A stretch of 64,000 nt of DNA from Coniferiporia sulphurascens (Eukaryota > Basidiomycota > Agaricomycetes > Hymenochaetales > Hymenochaetaceae): the NCBI GenBank assembly GCA_002794785.1, contig NBBA01000002.1, forward strand, positions 372,001 through 436,000. Direction: 5' to 3'. The notes under the pieces are model-generated. The model was given only the letters and a program-made list of their open reading frames with translations. It searched no databases and was not told the origin of the DNA. Of this stretch, positions 10,577 through 22,103 are shown piece after piece. The stretch's first letter is position 1. The number at the start of each line of letters is the position of its first letter. Both the position numbers and the translations under genes were made by a program.

Positions 10577-10647
10577 GAGCATATTTTGTACTAGATAGTC
10601 ATGACGTGCTATAGAAATGCATTTTAAAAAAAAAAAAATTTCACTAC

Positions 10648-11308
10648 AAGCCGACCCTGACCCGGCCTGTCGGGTTAGGTCAGCAGCGGACTAAGCCTCC
10701 GTGTCTGACAGAGTGCATACAGTCTATTATCCTACTTAAAACAATTTAATACCTTGAAAACGCATTTACAAGACTTGTGCCGATGGGATAAAATATTCGG
10801 GCATATAATATAAATGTGATGGCGTCTTAATTGTAGACAAGTTTCGCATGCGCTTCTTCTACTCACTATTGATATGCCATCGTGCAAACACTCGCTACAT
10901 ACAATCAGTCTTTTTGAACTTTTTTGAAGTGCGTCGCAAGCAAAGGGTTAGTTAGATTGGCGTCTCTCACGCACAACAATCAATACAATCAAACTCTGAC
11001 GGAAGGATTATGCAATTCACGGGGTTATGTAATCAAAGGAACATGGCTCTATTATAATGGAAGAAATAGTAGACATAAAATCTTATGCAAAACATAAGGT
11101 TATGCAATTTAAGGGAGATTCAAGTCGAGAGGTTCGACTGTAAATCAATAAATATATTGTTCTCGACCAAGCACATGCGTAAAACTAGGCCTCCATCCTT
11201 TACTCTTCATCCTCTCCATTCCGAGCCCGTCTGATCCAAGGTGTTTTGCACGTTCACTTCGAAGCTTTATGCAAGTCCGGAACTATTTAAGAGCCCTAGC
11301 CTGGTTTC
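10648..11308. other. Intergenic, no recognisable gene
   Basis: AT-rich; only short unsupported frames. Contains the partner TSD of LINE-A copy 1 at its left edge. Confidence 0.45.
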
Positions 11309-13065
11309 TTAGTTTGAACTCAAGCTACTGGAGATCCCGCTTGAGCCAGGGCCACCCGCGAATTCCGCCGTTCCGGTGTCCATCTGCGACTCTCCCGCCG
11401 TTGGCATGAGGATTCCGCGCAGATTTAGCATGATACGCCCACCGATGACGCTGTAGCTCGCACGCATAATTGGTGTGAATGATGAGCCGAGTGTAACCCG
11501 GTCCGGCGAAAGAGAGACGAGAAGGATGAGGTTCGTTATGCTTACAACTGCTTGGCAATATGAGAATACTAGTCCGTCAGAAATATTAATTGTGGTCCTG
11601 AAATATGTACACACCGAGCATAGCAGCATAGTACAGAAAGCCATTGCGGACGAGAGTAGTCATGAGGCGTGTGCGAGAGAATTTCACTGTACATAGATAT
11701 TCAGCTTGAGTTCTGATGAGAACGATACGCAGGTCCTCACTTGTGCGCAAGGCCCTGGTTATAGTCAGAGTAAAAATCACGCTGTCAAAGAAGATAATTC
11801 CGGTCCAAGCCGGGACCGAGTCACCTGACTTCAAGTGCACGACGTCAATGCCGCTACATCCCAGGACTGGTTGGACTCTGTTCACTCATTAACATGTAGT
11901 ATTTGCGCGAATCGTGTCGGGATGATGACATACAGAGGGTTTACGACATCTGGAAAGAGTGTTCGGCATTAAATGGAAGGAGGGCTGGAAAGGGGTGAAA
12001 TTGCGTACAGTCAAGCATTCGAGTTATCCGTCCGATAGCCACCGCGATGGCAATATCAGTGACCTAATCTCATGTCAGTACAACGTCAGGTCCTTGGCTG
12101 GTAAACATTCTTGCGAACGACGCACAGCCATAATAAACCAAAGTAACGCAATTATCGTCCGACTTTTACCCCACAAAGCGACAGTTCGTAGTATAACAAC
12201 GACTGCAGAAAGCGTTTAATAAAGGCACGCGCGCTCTCGAGATCGAGTCTTAGTGTGCGGACGCACTTTGCAAGGGTAATAGGAAAAGAAAACTCCCCCT
12301 GTTGATACTTATTAGCAGTGCCATGTGGGCGGGTGTGAGAAGAATACTAACCACATGGACAAGTAAATTTCAAACTCGCAGCTGTAGGTGAGATATGTCA
12401 TTTATTAGAGACAGCCAAAATATGTGGGTTATCACAAACAACTGCAGTATGTCATTAGTACTATAATCCTTCAAGCTTCATAATCTACTTACGCTGTCGG
12501 AAGCTGAAAGGTCGATTGAATCTGAGGAAGTTAAAAAAGGCCATTTTACCACAGCAAGAAAGAGGGCCGGTGACGAGACTGAACGTACATATGAGCCAGA
12601 AGATTCCTTCTATAATAGGAGGGTATCGAGTAATGAAGTACAGAATCTTGCCAAGACTCCGTTCTGTCCTCCAAAATAGAGAGTACTGTTGGTGACATGT
12701 TGGGCTAACGTAGTATTCCAAACAGTGCAAGTCTGACCTCTCTGTGGAACGTTCAAATATTAGCTGACGCTAATTACGAAACGCACAGGGCTTTTCAACT
12801 CACTGGTCCATCGTGATGAGTACATCGTAGATCATGACAGTGACCACGGCCACTGTTTATGCATTTGGTCCGGAGAGAGTCTAAAGTCTACCACGATTTA
12901 CTCACCAACCATATACTGCCGACGCAAGGGTTGGTTGTAAGCTTAGCACATCTCAATGAGCATTGTAAGACATACCCGAGACGTGTATTGATCCTCGACG
13001 ACCTGGAAAAGGAGCCCTAGTTCATCCGCCACCGACATCCCGCTTACTTCGCTCGATAAAGTCAT
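11309..13065 (-). CDS. Multi-pass membrane protein, DUF6533-like fungal family
   Basis: Several minus-strand exons read like the Agaricomycete seven-helix DUF6533-type family. An N-terminal exon starts at ATG 13065 or 13038. A helix exon near 12785-12835 reads AVVTVMIYDVLITMDQ and is followed by a GTGAGT donor. 12485-12710 carries SLGKILYFITRYPP. 11586-11885 carries WTGIIFFDSVIFTLTI and LYYAAMLG. The last exon contains MLNLRG and a Ser-rich tail to the stop at 11309. A TATAAAA box lies about 70 bp upstream of ATG 13065. The 600-bp gap between 11886 and 12484 has no exon that I can see and may hold an insertion or a decayed part. Function unknown; the family is probably plasma-membrane. Exon joins are not all resolved. 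Confidence 0.6.
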
Positions 13066-13283
13066 TTTGTCTAGTGGGACGACTTTGGCAGGATTAGCAG
13101 GGGACGGGTTGGAAACGATCGGAGTTGAACGTGGTTTTATAGCATCCACTCGTTATTCTTGTCTCTGAGAGTATCAGATATTTTGGCCTTCACCGGCTTC
13201 TTGAGTTACACTTGCTTCATCAGTTCGTATCGAACGAAGTTCATAAGACACCGTCGCCGGTCGGCTATTAGAAACTCTTCAGC

Positions 13284-13790
13284 TTCTGCGGCGAGATCGC
13301 CCCGTGCACGAGGGGCGTCTCAGCCGCCTTTTCTCGCCGCAGGACATCGTTTCAATGGAGTCTCCACCACAGATTGGCACACATGGGGAAGAAAGGGCGG
13401 AGGGACCTTGCTGCCCATAAATGAGCCATCATGTTGCTGCTGTTGCTGCTAAGCAAATCCCAGGGATACATATAGAACGTGCTAAAGTGGTTGAAATCCC
13501 ACGCCGAAGGGAGGTGAGACCGTGAGATTAGTCGAGACCCCCAAAGCAAGGGCATTCGAATGAGCAGGGCACCCGTATCGAGCCTGAGCCCCAGCGCCTG
13601 TGGGAGGGGAAAGCGCAAAAACGGCCGAAGTGACGTGTCACTCTGGCCTTAAAACAAACGGTAAGGCCCTTCCAAAACTTTACCAACGACTATTCTTCTC
13701 GCGGTGGAGCAGGATATAAATTCACAGGCGGCCATGGAGGTTGCCAAGTTGTACCAGGAAGGTCGTGCCGAGGATGGAATAAGCGTCCCC
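13284..13790 (+). repeat. Dispersed repeat R1, copy 2, uninterrupted
   Basis: Colinear counterpart of 1253-1632 plus 2262-2455. Contains a GTTGCTGCTGTTGCTGCT triplet run. The frame from ATG 13704 (to 13913) parallels the one at 2367 for about 30 codons. Confidence 0.7.
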
Positions 13791-14051
13791 GAACCGCCAC
13801 AGCGTCAGGACTCGGACAGACTTGAGCACGACCACGAAAAAGAGGGAAAGAGAGAACGCGGACGCGCCGGTTGTGCGCACGCGCGGAATCATAGCTCTAG
13901 TTCAGAATGTTAACTTACAATGATAGGGCCAGTTGCGCTGGCAGGGGGCCCGATACCTTTCGTAATTTATATCATGGACTGCAAGATCATGAAGATGGGG
14001 TTTGACCATAACACTGTGTGGTGCGAACGTCACATCAACTTCTTGGGTGAC

Positions 14052-14377
14052 TAGCTATATATTTCCAGGTAGTCCTTGTGCGTGAGCGAAGGAACTGTAC
14101 GAATCGCCCCTGCCGCTTCAGATGCGAGCTGCACAGACGCTTCGTGGGCCCTCTTGCTTTCCTGATCCGAGTCTTTCAATACAATGAAACGAAGACGGTA
14201 ATACCCAGCAGAGACAAGGAAAGACATGCAAACGACAACGACCAGAGCAAGCTTTCACTGGAAGGCGGTCACAATCATGGCACTGGTAATAATAATCGTC
14301 GCAACACTTCAGACAATCAGTGCGAGTGTCACGGTAACGCCAGCAAGACCAATCACCTTCTGAGGGTTGTTGCTCAA
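14052..14377 (-). pseudogene. Relic of an ABC (ABCB/Ste6-MDR-type) transporter membrane domain
   Basis: The minus-strand frame from about 14377 down to 14052 reads like one transmembrane block of a full-size fungal ABCB exporter: LSNNPQKVIGLAGVT, then two helices, then LVSAGYYRLR, LKDSDQESKRAHEAS, QLASEAAGAIRTV and SLTHKD. It contains two in-frame TGA codons, one exactly where KLAL is normally preceded by Trp (TGG to TGA). No nucleotide-binding domain is present nearby. This is a decayed fragment of what was a multidrug/pheromone-type exporter. Confidence 0.8.
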
Positions 14378-14630
14378 GCTACTGTAGCAGTTAGAGCATC
14401 GGACGCTTGCGTTCGCCCCGTTTTCGTTTAGCTGCTCCCTAGGCAACATGACTACAGTAGGTTCTAAAAAAGGAAAACGTAAAAGCCGTGGCTAAAAAAA
14501 GGTAAGTTTAGGGAAGGCCGCGGCTCGGATTACATAAAAGTCGAGACCGAGGGGCCTGTCAATCGGGTAGATCTTGAATTATTGACCCTACATGTACTAG
14601 CTAACCCTCTATCTGAAGGTATCGGGAATA

Positions 14631-14692
14631 AACCAAGAATAAGAACGCCAGAGTCTTGAACGCGTTTCAGATCAACTGTGATAGCGCGCATC
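14631..14692 (-). repeat. Short dispersed repeat R5, copy 2
   Basis: Matches 8884-8945. The minus frame reads AITVDLKRVQDSGVLILGL without a stop. The remainder of 14378-14717 has no recognisable gene. Confidence 0.55.
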
Positions 14693-14717
14693 TGAGCACC
14701 GAACGAACGCCACATTC

Positions 14718-14965
14718 GGCGCCAGAAATGCTATTTGTTCCATGGGAACGACACATCCGATTGTGATAGAAAATGTCAGATTTTATGCTTGCCAGAGGCT
14801 CGCAGAATACCAAATTCATTCACAATGAAAGATAATGAAGATACACAATGTATTTAGTATTCTACAAGCCTCTGGCAAGCATCTTCTGGTAGATCGAAAT
14901 CTTACATTTTCTATCCTAATCATGATATGCATCATTTCCATGGAACAAATAGCATTTCTGGCGCC
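14718..14965. mobile_element. Foldback / MITE-like element with long inverted arms
   Basis: 248 bp made almost entirely of two inverted arms. Both ends read GGCGCCAGAAATGCTATTTGTTCCATGG inward for the first 28 bases; the match then decays but includes ATAGAAAATGT and GCTTGCCAGAGGCT. The arms meet near 14820. The 9-bp flanks (GCCACATTC and GTGACACTC) agree at 6 of 9 positions, which might be an old 9-bp target duplication as made by Mutator-type elements; that is weak. No coding capacity. Confidence 0.75.
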
Positions 14966-15516
14966 GTGACACTCTTCCACGACCCGCGGCGTGTTGGTCG
15001 GGAAACCCCCTATCATAAGTGTGCTGGTCGAGTGCCGTCCATTGGTAATAGAAGCAGCAGATGCTGAAATCGCAAGGCCGCCCAGATCGAATGAGCACAG
15101 CTACCACATAGAGGACCAGAAAGACTTTTGAGCTTATACGCAGTGACCCCCCCCCTACCGACACCGAGGAAACCAATAGACGAGACGTTCACTGGCAACT
15201 GATTGATCCACAAGTGAGTCGAAACCTTCTCGGATTGTTGGCAAGTAAGTGTAGATAGAAGCGGATAGTATTGAGAACGTACGTAGACATACTCACTATT
15301 AGGAAATGGACCTCCGATGCGCACTTGTGCGGTGGTTTGATGAGAAACACAAACACAAAGCCTGTGTCCGTTCAACGAAAGAGTGTAAAAATAAAAACCG
15401 GATCGCTTCCCGGTCAAGCTATTACATTTGTAGCAGTCACAACGATCGGCCACGGGCCACGGCATGGCGGCGTATTCCCACGCAGGCGTGATTCAAATAG
15501 CGTCATTGATTTCTAA
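14966..15516. other. Unassigned, possible minus-strand membrane segment
   Basis: The minus strand near 15075-15140 reads a hydrophobic SSKVFLVLYVVAVLIRS string that may be a decayed transmembrane exon interrupted by the foldback element. A C9 run lies at about 15148-15156. No gene model can be built. Confidence 0.3.
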
Positions 15517-16749
15517 GATCCTGGCTCAAACGTTCAAGTTGCAATCTTTGACTTTGAGTTGTTGACTCGGAATCTCGCAAACATCATATTGCACATGTTT
15601 AAACTTGGCTTCCATGTTCTATACGTCGAATGTGTCACACGGCCCCTAAAGGATACTTACCCAGACGGGCCGGCTCCGTATTGTTATCCTCGCTTCAAGG
15701 CTTTCTTGTGCTGCCCTGACGACTGTTACCCCGCACTTGGTATCTGCAGGATTGAGCGGAATCACCCGGACTTAAATGAGGTTATCGAGTCAAGTAGTGA
15801 TTGGAAAGCATTCTCCGGGTTTCTAAAAGCTTTTGAAGCGGCTTCGTTGGAGTCCCGGACGAGCGCATTGTCCTTATGCGGTACGATGAAGAAAAATCCT
15901 CATAAGGATGGAGCGTTGCTGTACAAGCGGCTGTTCAGCAATATTTCAAGGCGAGCCAACTTCACTGAGGCGTTCGACGCGATGCTCAGTGATGCCGGGG
16001 GGTTGCCGTGGCAAATAGCCCAAAAGAGGGGCTGGAAGTGGCTTCCCCCGACAATGGTGGGGGATGACGGCAAGGCATGTTAACTTTTTTAAGAGGTACT
16101 GAGAGATGAATAACATTAATACAGCCAGTGAAACGCGATCCGCGCGAGAGGAGAGTCCCTACGAGCCATGTGATAGAAGGACTATCCAAGCCAATCATGG
16201 AACATATGTTTGGTGCCGAAGGGGAGAGGAAAGGTCAATATGCAAAGATACTATTAATGGGGCTTGCGCACACGGCGCTTCGTCAAGCATGGGACCGCCA
16301 GACCAAGAAGGGAAAAAGGGATTTTCACAAGCTAGCTAAACTTACCGCTGAGAAAAATGCAGCTGTGAAGGCGCTTCGAGAAATAAGCGTGACGGGGCAA
16401 AGCGAGAAAAAAATAAAACTGGCGAGGGCGGTCATCCTTAAGACTTTCCAAGAACTGTCCGTGAAAAGGAAGTTCGAGGATTTGGAAGGCCTAGCCTTAC
16501 TTGATGAGCAAGAGAAGGAGCTACGATTGTTGGCCCGCTCGGTCGTTGATGGAGAAGGTATTTACCAAAGGTCATTTTCTGATAAAGGCGACAACTGATC
16601 TGTTTATGATTACAGTTGTCCTAAAAGATGAGCAGCTCCTCGCATGGTCAGACGTACGAGCGCGGCGTCACACTGCTTCAGACGCAAGACCGGGTTCAGG
16701 AAGTGGGAGCGGGTCTGATGAAAGCAGCGACTCGGGGGACAGTGAATAA
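15517..16749 (+). CDS. Unrecognised protein-coding gene, at least three exons
   Basis: Exon A runs from an AG at 15516 through 15517-16083 without a start codon of its own, so an upstream exon is likely. It is Cys-containing (CYPRFKAFLCCPDDC). Exon B, about 16123-16598, is charged and helical (QTKKGKRDFHKLAKLTAEKN, FEDLEGLALLDEQEKELRLL) and probably coiled coil. A last stretch to the stop at 16749 encodes an acidic/Gly-Ser tail (PGSGSGSGSDESSDSGDSE). A plausible intron lies near 16060-16123 ending TTAATACAG. The composition looks protein-like over more than 1 kb, but I recognise no family. Confidence 0.5.
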
Positions 16750-17622
16750 ACGATCAACTGGTCTGAGTCGCAATCGTATAGACCATGGATGTGTGTCGTA
16801 CCAAAAGATCTAAATCGGATACGGGCATCCCTGTGAGGGAACGTCTCTAACTTGCGGTACAGTACGGGAATGCTTCCTGACTTAACTGAAACTATGAATG
16901 GGATTGGGATAAAGTAAACCATTTTTAGTTGGTTTACGTTGGGAATAGTCACAAGTCTTGCATAAGTAACCCATATAATATGTACACAAAGGAATAACTT
17001 ACATGTACTCTGAGTTTCCTAACGATAACTCACGCCTTGGTAACCATCATCGTGAGATCGAAGGGCATCCCCGTGCCATGGTATGCAAACAGAGAGGTTC
17101 GATAGTACAGAGAACAGATTCCGACAAACTCCGGACCGTAACCCACGACTTTGCTAATTACGCACTGACGCGTGGAGAATTAATCGCACAAAGGATATCA
17201 GCGTAAGCTCCTGTGCCGGTGAGGGGCGGAGAACATGGACGGTTCATGCCAATGGAATCCGCGGATACTACATTTTCCATTAACTGTGACATCTTGCTTC
17301 TTGTTCTCTCGTGTCGGGGCACCTTCTTCGCCCGGTTCGCCGTGCCCCTCCTGAGTCCTGCCTCCGAGCCCGAGTCGCCGATTTGAAATTCCATATTTCA
17401 CAGCTTCGGAAACGCCTCGTCACCTCGTGGGCCATGGGAAAAGCGTGGTAGCAAGTGACCCCGGCCCATCACCAGATACTTGGAAAACAAGCTGGTACAT
17501 TACATATAGTATTACATACAAAAATACTTCCGGCATGCATTACTAAGCATAAATGTCCCACGGGCACGGACTGACCAACTCGGCGGCGCACGGGCAGATG
17601 CAGATTTTTTGTCTTCCCTCGG
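16750..17622. other. Intergenic, no recognisable gene
   Basis: Only short frames on both strands. The right edge is the genomic target of LINE-A copy 2. Confidence 0.45.
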
Positions 17623-17636
17623 AAACATCTTTGGGC

Positions 17637-20600
17637 ACCCAGCGCCGCCCTTCTACCCAATTCACCGAATCCGTTATCGACCTCGCCTGGGCTTCCCCTT
17701 CTTTGGAAGACCTCGCTTTGAGCGATTCTTGGACACAGTCCTGGGATACCCCTTCCGGATCGGACCACGCCGTTATCACCTGGTCCATCCCCCTCTCTTC
17801 TGACCCGTTCATTGACCCCTTCCTTCGGCCAAAGTATGATGACTCGCTCTCTACTGAATGGCTGGAAGCGCTCGAAGAACCACTCACTGCCGCCTTCGCC
17901 CTCTCAGGCGCCACTCCACAACTCCTGGACGTCAAAGTCGCCGCCATCCACGATGCGCTGGTTCTTGCCACCGATTCCTCTCACCCCCCATCCTCTTCGA
18001 AGGCAGGGGGCCACAAGATCAAGTGGTGGGATGCCTCCTGTCGTGCCCATATGACTGCTTTGCGCGGAGCTACCCCGGCGACCCGTATCGCGCTTCGACG
18101 AGAGTCGGCCAGTATCTTTCGCCGTGCTAAACGCGCATGGGCTGACTCGTTTACCTCCTCCGTCAAACCGGACAAAATCTGGCCAATGGCAAAGTGGGCG
18201 ATGGGCACACGACATGCTCCCATCCCCTCTCTGGTCACGGGCCACTCCACCGTGAACTCTCCTGCAGAGAAGGCTTCTGCCTTCCGGTCCAAGTACTTCG
18301 GTACCCAACCTTCTGCCGCCCTCCCTCCGACCTACTCGTTCATTGGCGCCCGCCCTATGCATGATCACCCCTTCCTTATGGAAGAACTTGACCACGCCAT
18401 CAATCTCACTTCAAATTCGAGTGCCCCAGGCATTACGGGTGTTGGCTACCAGGCCCTGAAAAGCTTGCACGCCGCCCATAGTGTTTCACTTCTTGCGCTC
18501 TATAATGAGTGCTTGAATGCTGGACACCACCCCCGTCCTTGGAAGGACGCTAAGGTGGTGATGCTCTGCAAACTCAATAAGAAAGACCCTACCGCCCTTA
18601 ACGCATACCGCCCTATCACTCTCGAAGAAACTATGGGCAAATTACTCGAGAAGATCATTGCTAACCGCATCCAGTTCATTGCCAACGAACTTGGCACGCT
18701 CCCCCCTTCCCAATTCGGTACCCGCCAAAAGTCGGGCGTTTTGGATGCCACCTTGGACCTCGTAAACGAAATTGAGTCTGCCTGGGCCAAACTCCAAGTC
18801 ACGTCGGCCCTCGCCGTCGATGTAGCTGGTTTTTTCCCTTCAGTCCAACACCCACGCCTACTTGCCGTCCTCTCAGAACTAGGGTTTCCCCCTCTCATTG
18901 TCTCCTGGGTCCTGTCCTTTGTTTCAGATCACCGAGTTGCCCTGTCCTTTGACGGGTTTACCAACACCCTGACCCCCATACCTAATATGGGCGTCCCCCA
19001 AGGCTCACCCATTTCGCCTATTTTGTCGGCACTCTTTGCGACTAGCCTTCTTACCTCACTCCAGGTCTCCGACCCTCTCGTCTTCGTCCGCGCCTATGTG
19101 GACGATCACCTCCTTACCACCTCTTCAAGCTCTATCGCGACCAATGTCGCGCGTCTCAAACAGGCTTACGTCTCCTTCTCCGCAGCATGCCATGCCCTCG
19201 GGCTCTCTCTGGATGACAATAAATCAGAACTCATCCACTGGACCCGGCGGCGCACCCTACACGAAGACTCCCTTATTCACCCGGTACATCTGCCGCGACG
19301 GGGTCTCCCACCCCTTCGGATAGTTCCCTCCCGGCCTCTATGCTGGTTGGGAATTTTCTTCGACGCGCAATTATTGTTTACGGTCCACGTTCAACGCATG
19401 TGCTTTAAAGCCATGTCCTCGCTCCGTGCCCTGGAACTCCTCAGCAATACCTTACGCGGGCTTGACCCGCTCCACCTTCGACGTCTCTACATTGGGTGCA
19501 TACTGCCTGTCTTACTATGGGGATCCCCCCTCTGGTTCACTGGCATACGGCAAAAGAGTAAATGCGATCAAATGACTTTGGTGCAATCCGCTGCGTGTCG
19601 CCGTATCCTCGGATCATGGCGCACGTCTCCACGCGGCCCCTCCGAGGTCCTGGCTTCCATTCTACCCATCCCCCTACGTCTAGAGCACACCAAATCTCGT
19701 GCAGCCATTCGTTATCTCACCACTACGCACACCCTTCTCCCAATACGCACTACGCGCAAAGGTACCATTACCACCTCCTTCGTCAACCGGGTCCCCCCTG
19801 GTTGCGAACGAGTTCCCCAATACACTCGCCCACCCTGGATTGCCCTACCGGCTTTACGCCATATCAGCATTGACCAGGCGATTGACCACTCTCAGGAAGC
19901 CCGAGACGCACTCATTCAGTCACACCATGGTCTTATTGACCAACTGAAAGACGTCCCCTCTTGCCTTCTCATCTATACCGACAGCTCCCGTAAGGGTACG
20001 TCACCATCCTCCTTTTCCGGCGGTGCTGCCGGAGTCTGGTTCTATTGCAGGGAGAATGTTCTCTCCCACGAAACCTATCTTGGTTCATCAGTCCATGCTA
20101 CGGACTGTGAACTTGCTGCCCTTGCCGATGCCGCTTGGCTACTGGCATACTCTTATGAATTGCATCCTGCGGTAACGCAGGTGGAAATCTACACGGATTG
20201 CGAGGTGGCTCTCATGCTCCTCGCTGACCCTCGTCCGGCCCCAGGCGTCAATGTCGCCCTTCTAATCAGGAAATGTCTCAAAATCGCTACCAAGCGGTTC
20301 CCCCATGTTTTCTTCCACTTACATTGGGTTCCGGGACACTCCGACGTGGAAGGCAATGAATTTGCAGACATCCTCGCCTCTGGTATTGCGGACAACCCTC
20401 CCTCGGACACCTCCCCATTTCCGCCTACCATTCGCTTCCTCCGGGAAGCTGCCTCCTCTACGGCGCTTTTACAATGGAAAACCGATTGGGCTGCTGCCTG
20501 TCGAAAATTCCGAGGGACTTCGGAAGCCCATTCCATGGGCTCCACCCTTAACCCCTCTACTAAGCCGTCTGCCCTCATGCAGAACCTCACCCTCGGCCGC

Positions 20601-21509
20601 CACACTAAATGCAAAGTTTTCCGGACTCTCCTCGGTCACGCCAGTTTTGGCACGTACTTTGGATGCATTCCGGGACGCGACCCCTTGTGCCCCTTCTGCC
20701 ATGTCCCTGAGACTCGAGCCCATCTCCTGCTCTCCTGCCCCAACACTCTCCCTGTTACAATTTTCCTTTACTTTCCCTTATGCACTGACTCACTTCCTCT
20801 TCATCATCATCAGTCAGCGCAACTCCCCCATTTCTCTGTCTTACTCATCCTTATTCGCCCTACGCCATAAGACGCCATGATGACGCCTTATTGCACCATC
20901 ATGACATGCTTTGCTTACTGATCACTGTACTTGTATTACCAAGGCCGTCCTTGAGTTTCCATGACCTTCTATAGGCTGGTAAACATACCTAACCAAGTCA
21001 CTACAGTAGCAAACACATAGAGTAGCATATAAGCATGTAACTTCAGTAGCACAAGCCCTAAGCTTGTGCTCTTTGTTCATACAAGCCCATTATCTGCTAC
21101 CACCAGTCTACTGCATGCCTTCTGGCCAATAGTTGCTTCATTGTAACCCGACTCGCTCTAAGAAGCCTCCCGCGTCCACATCGCCGATCAGGAAGCCCCA
21201 CCGACGATCCCCCCTCGACTTACGACATCTAGGAAGCCCCGTTGCCGTACCATCAGTTCCGACGATCAGGAAGCCCCGCCGTCGATCACTGCATAACCGT
21301 TGAGCTTAACACTCCCCGCCCATCGTGCGGTGTGGAAAACTCCCCTACCATCCATGGAATCCCAGTGGTTTTCCAAGGACGGTCTCCCACTTCTGGCTTC
21401 TTTCCTATCCTCCCACCCCACCTTCGAGGCGGAGCCCATCCTTGTCTTTGATCCGGGTGGCCCTACTGTGGTTCATATTTCTGATTTAGGTTTTGCCACT
21501 GGCAATTAA
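17637..21509 (+). pseudogene. LINE-A ORF2: partial endonuclease, reverse transcriptase, RNase H
   Basis: Open without a stop from the truncation point to the nested LTR at 20753, then from 21317 to TAA at 21509. The end of an APE-type endonuclease is visible (VIDLAWASPS, then SDHAVITW). The reverse transcriptase has LAVDVAGFFPSVQ, MGVPQGSPISPIL and the AYVDDH catalytic box. The RNase H has all acidic positions (YTDSS, DCELAAL, YTDCEVAL) plus WVPGHSDVEGNEFAD. A Cys/His cluster follows. Domain content (APE, RT, RNase H) fits the I/Tad1-like LINEs common in fungi. Lacking ORF1 and the endonuclease N-terminus and split by the LTR, it cannot move by itself. Confidence 0.92.
20753..21311 (+). mobile_element. 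Solo LTR, family B, copy 1, nested in LINE-A
   Basis: 559 bp beginning TGTTACAATTTTCC and ending GCTTAACA (TG...CA ends with TGTTA/TAACA inversion), flanked by the 5-bp duplication CTCCC (20748-20752, 21312-21316). It contains a TATA-like CATATAAGC (about 21027), a 9-bp stem-loop AGCACAAGC/GCTTGTGCT (21048-21070) and several AGGAAGCCCC repeats near its 3' end. Second copy at 39033. Confidence 0.93.
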
Positions 21510-21626
21510 TTCAGACACCACACTTTCCCCCCCCCCTTTTTACTGGGAATTACCCAGTCCCCCTCTCGGCTTATGGCCCACCATCACTAATTTACCTGTC
21601 TATACCAACTACCATCTCACACAATA

Positions 21627-21646
21627 CAGGGGCCTAAAGGCCCCTG
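21627..21646 (+). other. LINE-A 3' UTR hairpin, copy 2
   Basis: Same CAGGGGCC-TAAA-GGCCCCTG hairpin as at 10557-10576. Confidence 0.75.
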
Positions 21647-22103
21647 GAGTGTATTTTGTACTAGATAGTCATGACGTGCTATAGAAATGCATTTAAAAAA
21701 AAAAAAAAAAAAACATCTTTGGGCCTCAGTTATCACTCATCTTCGAAAGATAATACTAAGGAAGCAATTGGATTTAAGCATCTACGCATGAATCATGTTG
21801 TACCGTACAGTCAAACTGTAGCTCGCCGAAGTCGGCGTGCCGGGCGTCTCGGCGGCGGTCTTGTTCTCTATACGGTTTTGGCCCTGCTTGTGCGCTCAAA
21901 CAGTAGCCGAACTCGAGAAAGGAAGATCCATGGAGTGCACTCCTTCGCTGGAATACCCATCTCTTCATCCTTTTGCTTAATCTTCACTTCGCTGTTCAGT
22001 CACCAGCACACCTGTAAGTGCCAATCCTTTGTCGCGTTAGGATTTCTGAAGGATTTAGATAACATCAACGCACCTGCAGAACATTCTGTGACTAGCCTCC
22101 AGC

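Larger units (their letters stand above)
9482..10637 (+). mobile_element. LINE-A copy 1, 5'-truncated non-LTR retrotransposon
   Basis: Contains only the RNase H domain, C-terminus, 3' UTR and a poly(A) tail (about 10626-10638). The flanks share ATTTCACTAC (9467-9476 and 10638-10647), extending to ATTTCACTACnAGCC with one mismatch, a typical variable-length LINE target duplication. The 3' UTR is nearly identical to the copy at 17.6-21.7 kb. 5' truncation fits incomplete target-primed reverse transcription. Confidence 0.92.
17637..21710 (+). mobile_element. LINE-A copy 2, 5'-truncated, with nested solo LTR-B
   Basis: Target duplication AAACATCTTTGGGC at 17623-17636 and 21711-21724, the right one abutting a poly(A) run (about 21695-21713). 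The element begins inside the endonuclease domain and carries the whole reverse transcriptase and RNase H. A 559-bp solo LTR (20753-21311) is inserted near the ORF2 3' end, so LTR-B arrived after this LINE copy. Same family as 9482-10637. Confidence 0.93.

Noticed and set aside
14078..14431. Plus-strand frame of 117 codons
   Set aside because: Antisense of the ABC-transporter relic, which has the recognisable protein signature.
15013..15465. Minus-strand 150-codon frame
   Set aside because: Crosses a C9 run and has no consistent protein-like composition apart from one hydrophobic string noted separately.
17553..17636. Extending LINE-A ORF2 upstream to a start at 17553
   Set aside because: The TSD AAACATCTTTGGGC at 17623-17636 matches the sequence after the poly(A), so sequence left of 17637 is host flank and the in-frame start is chance.
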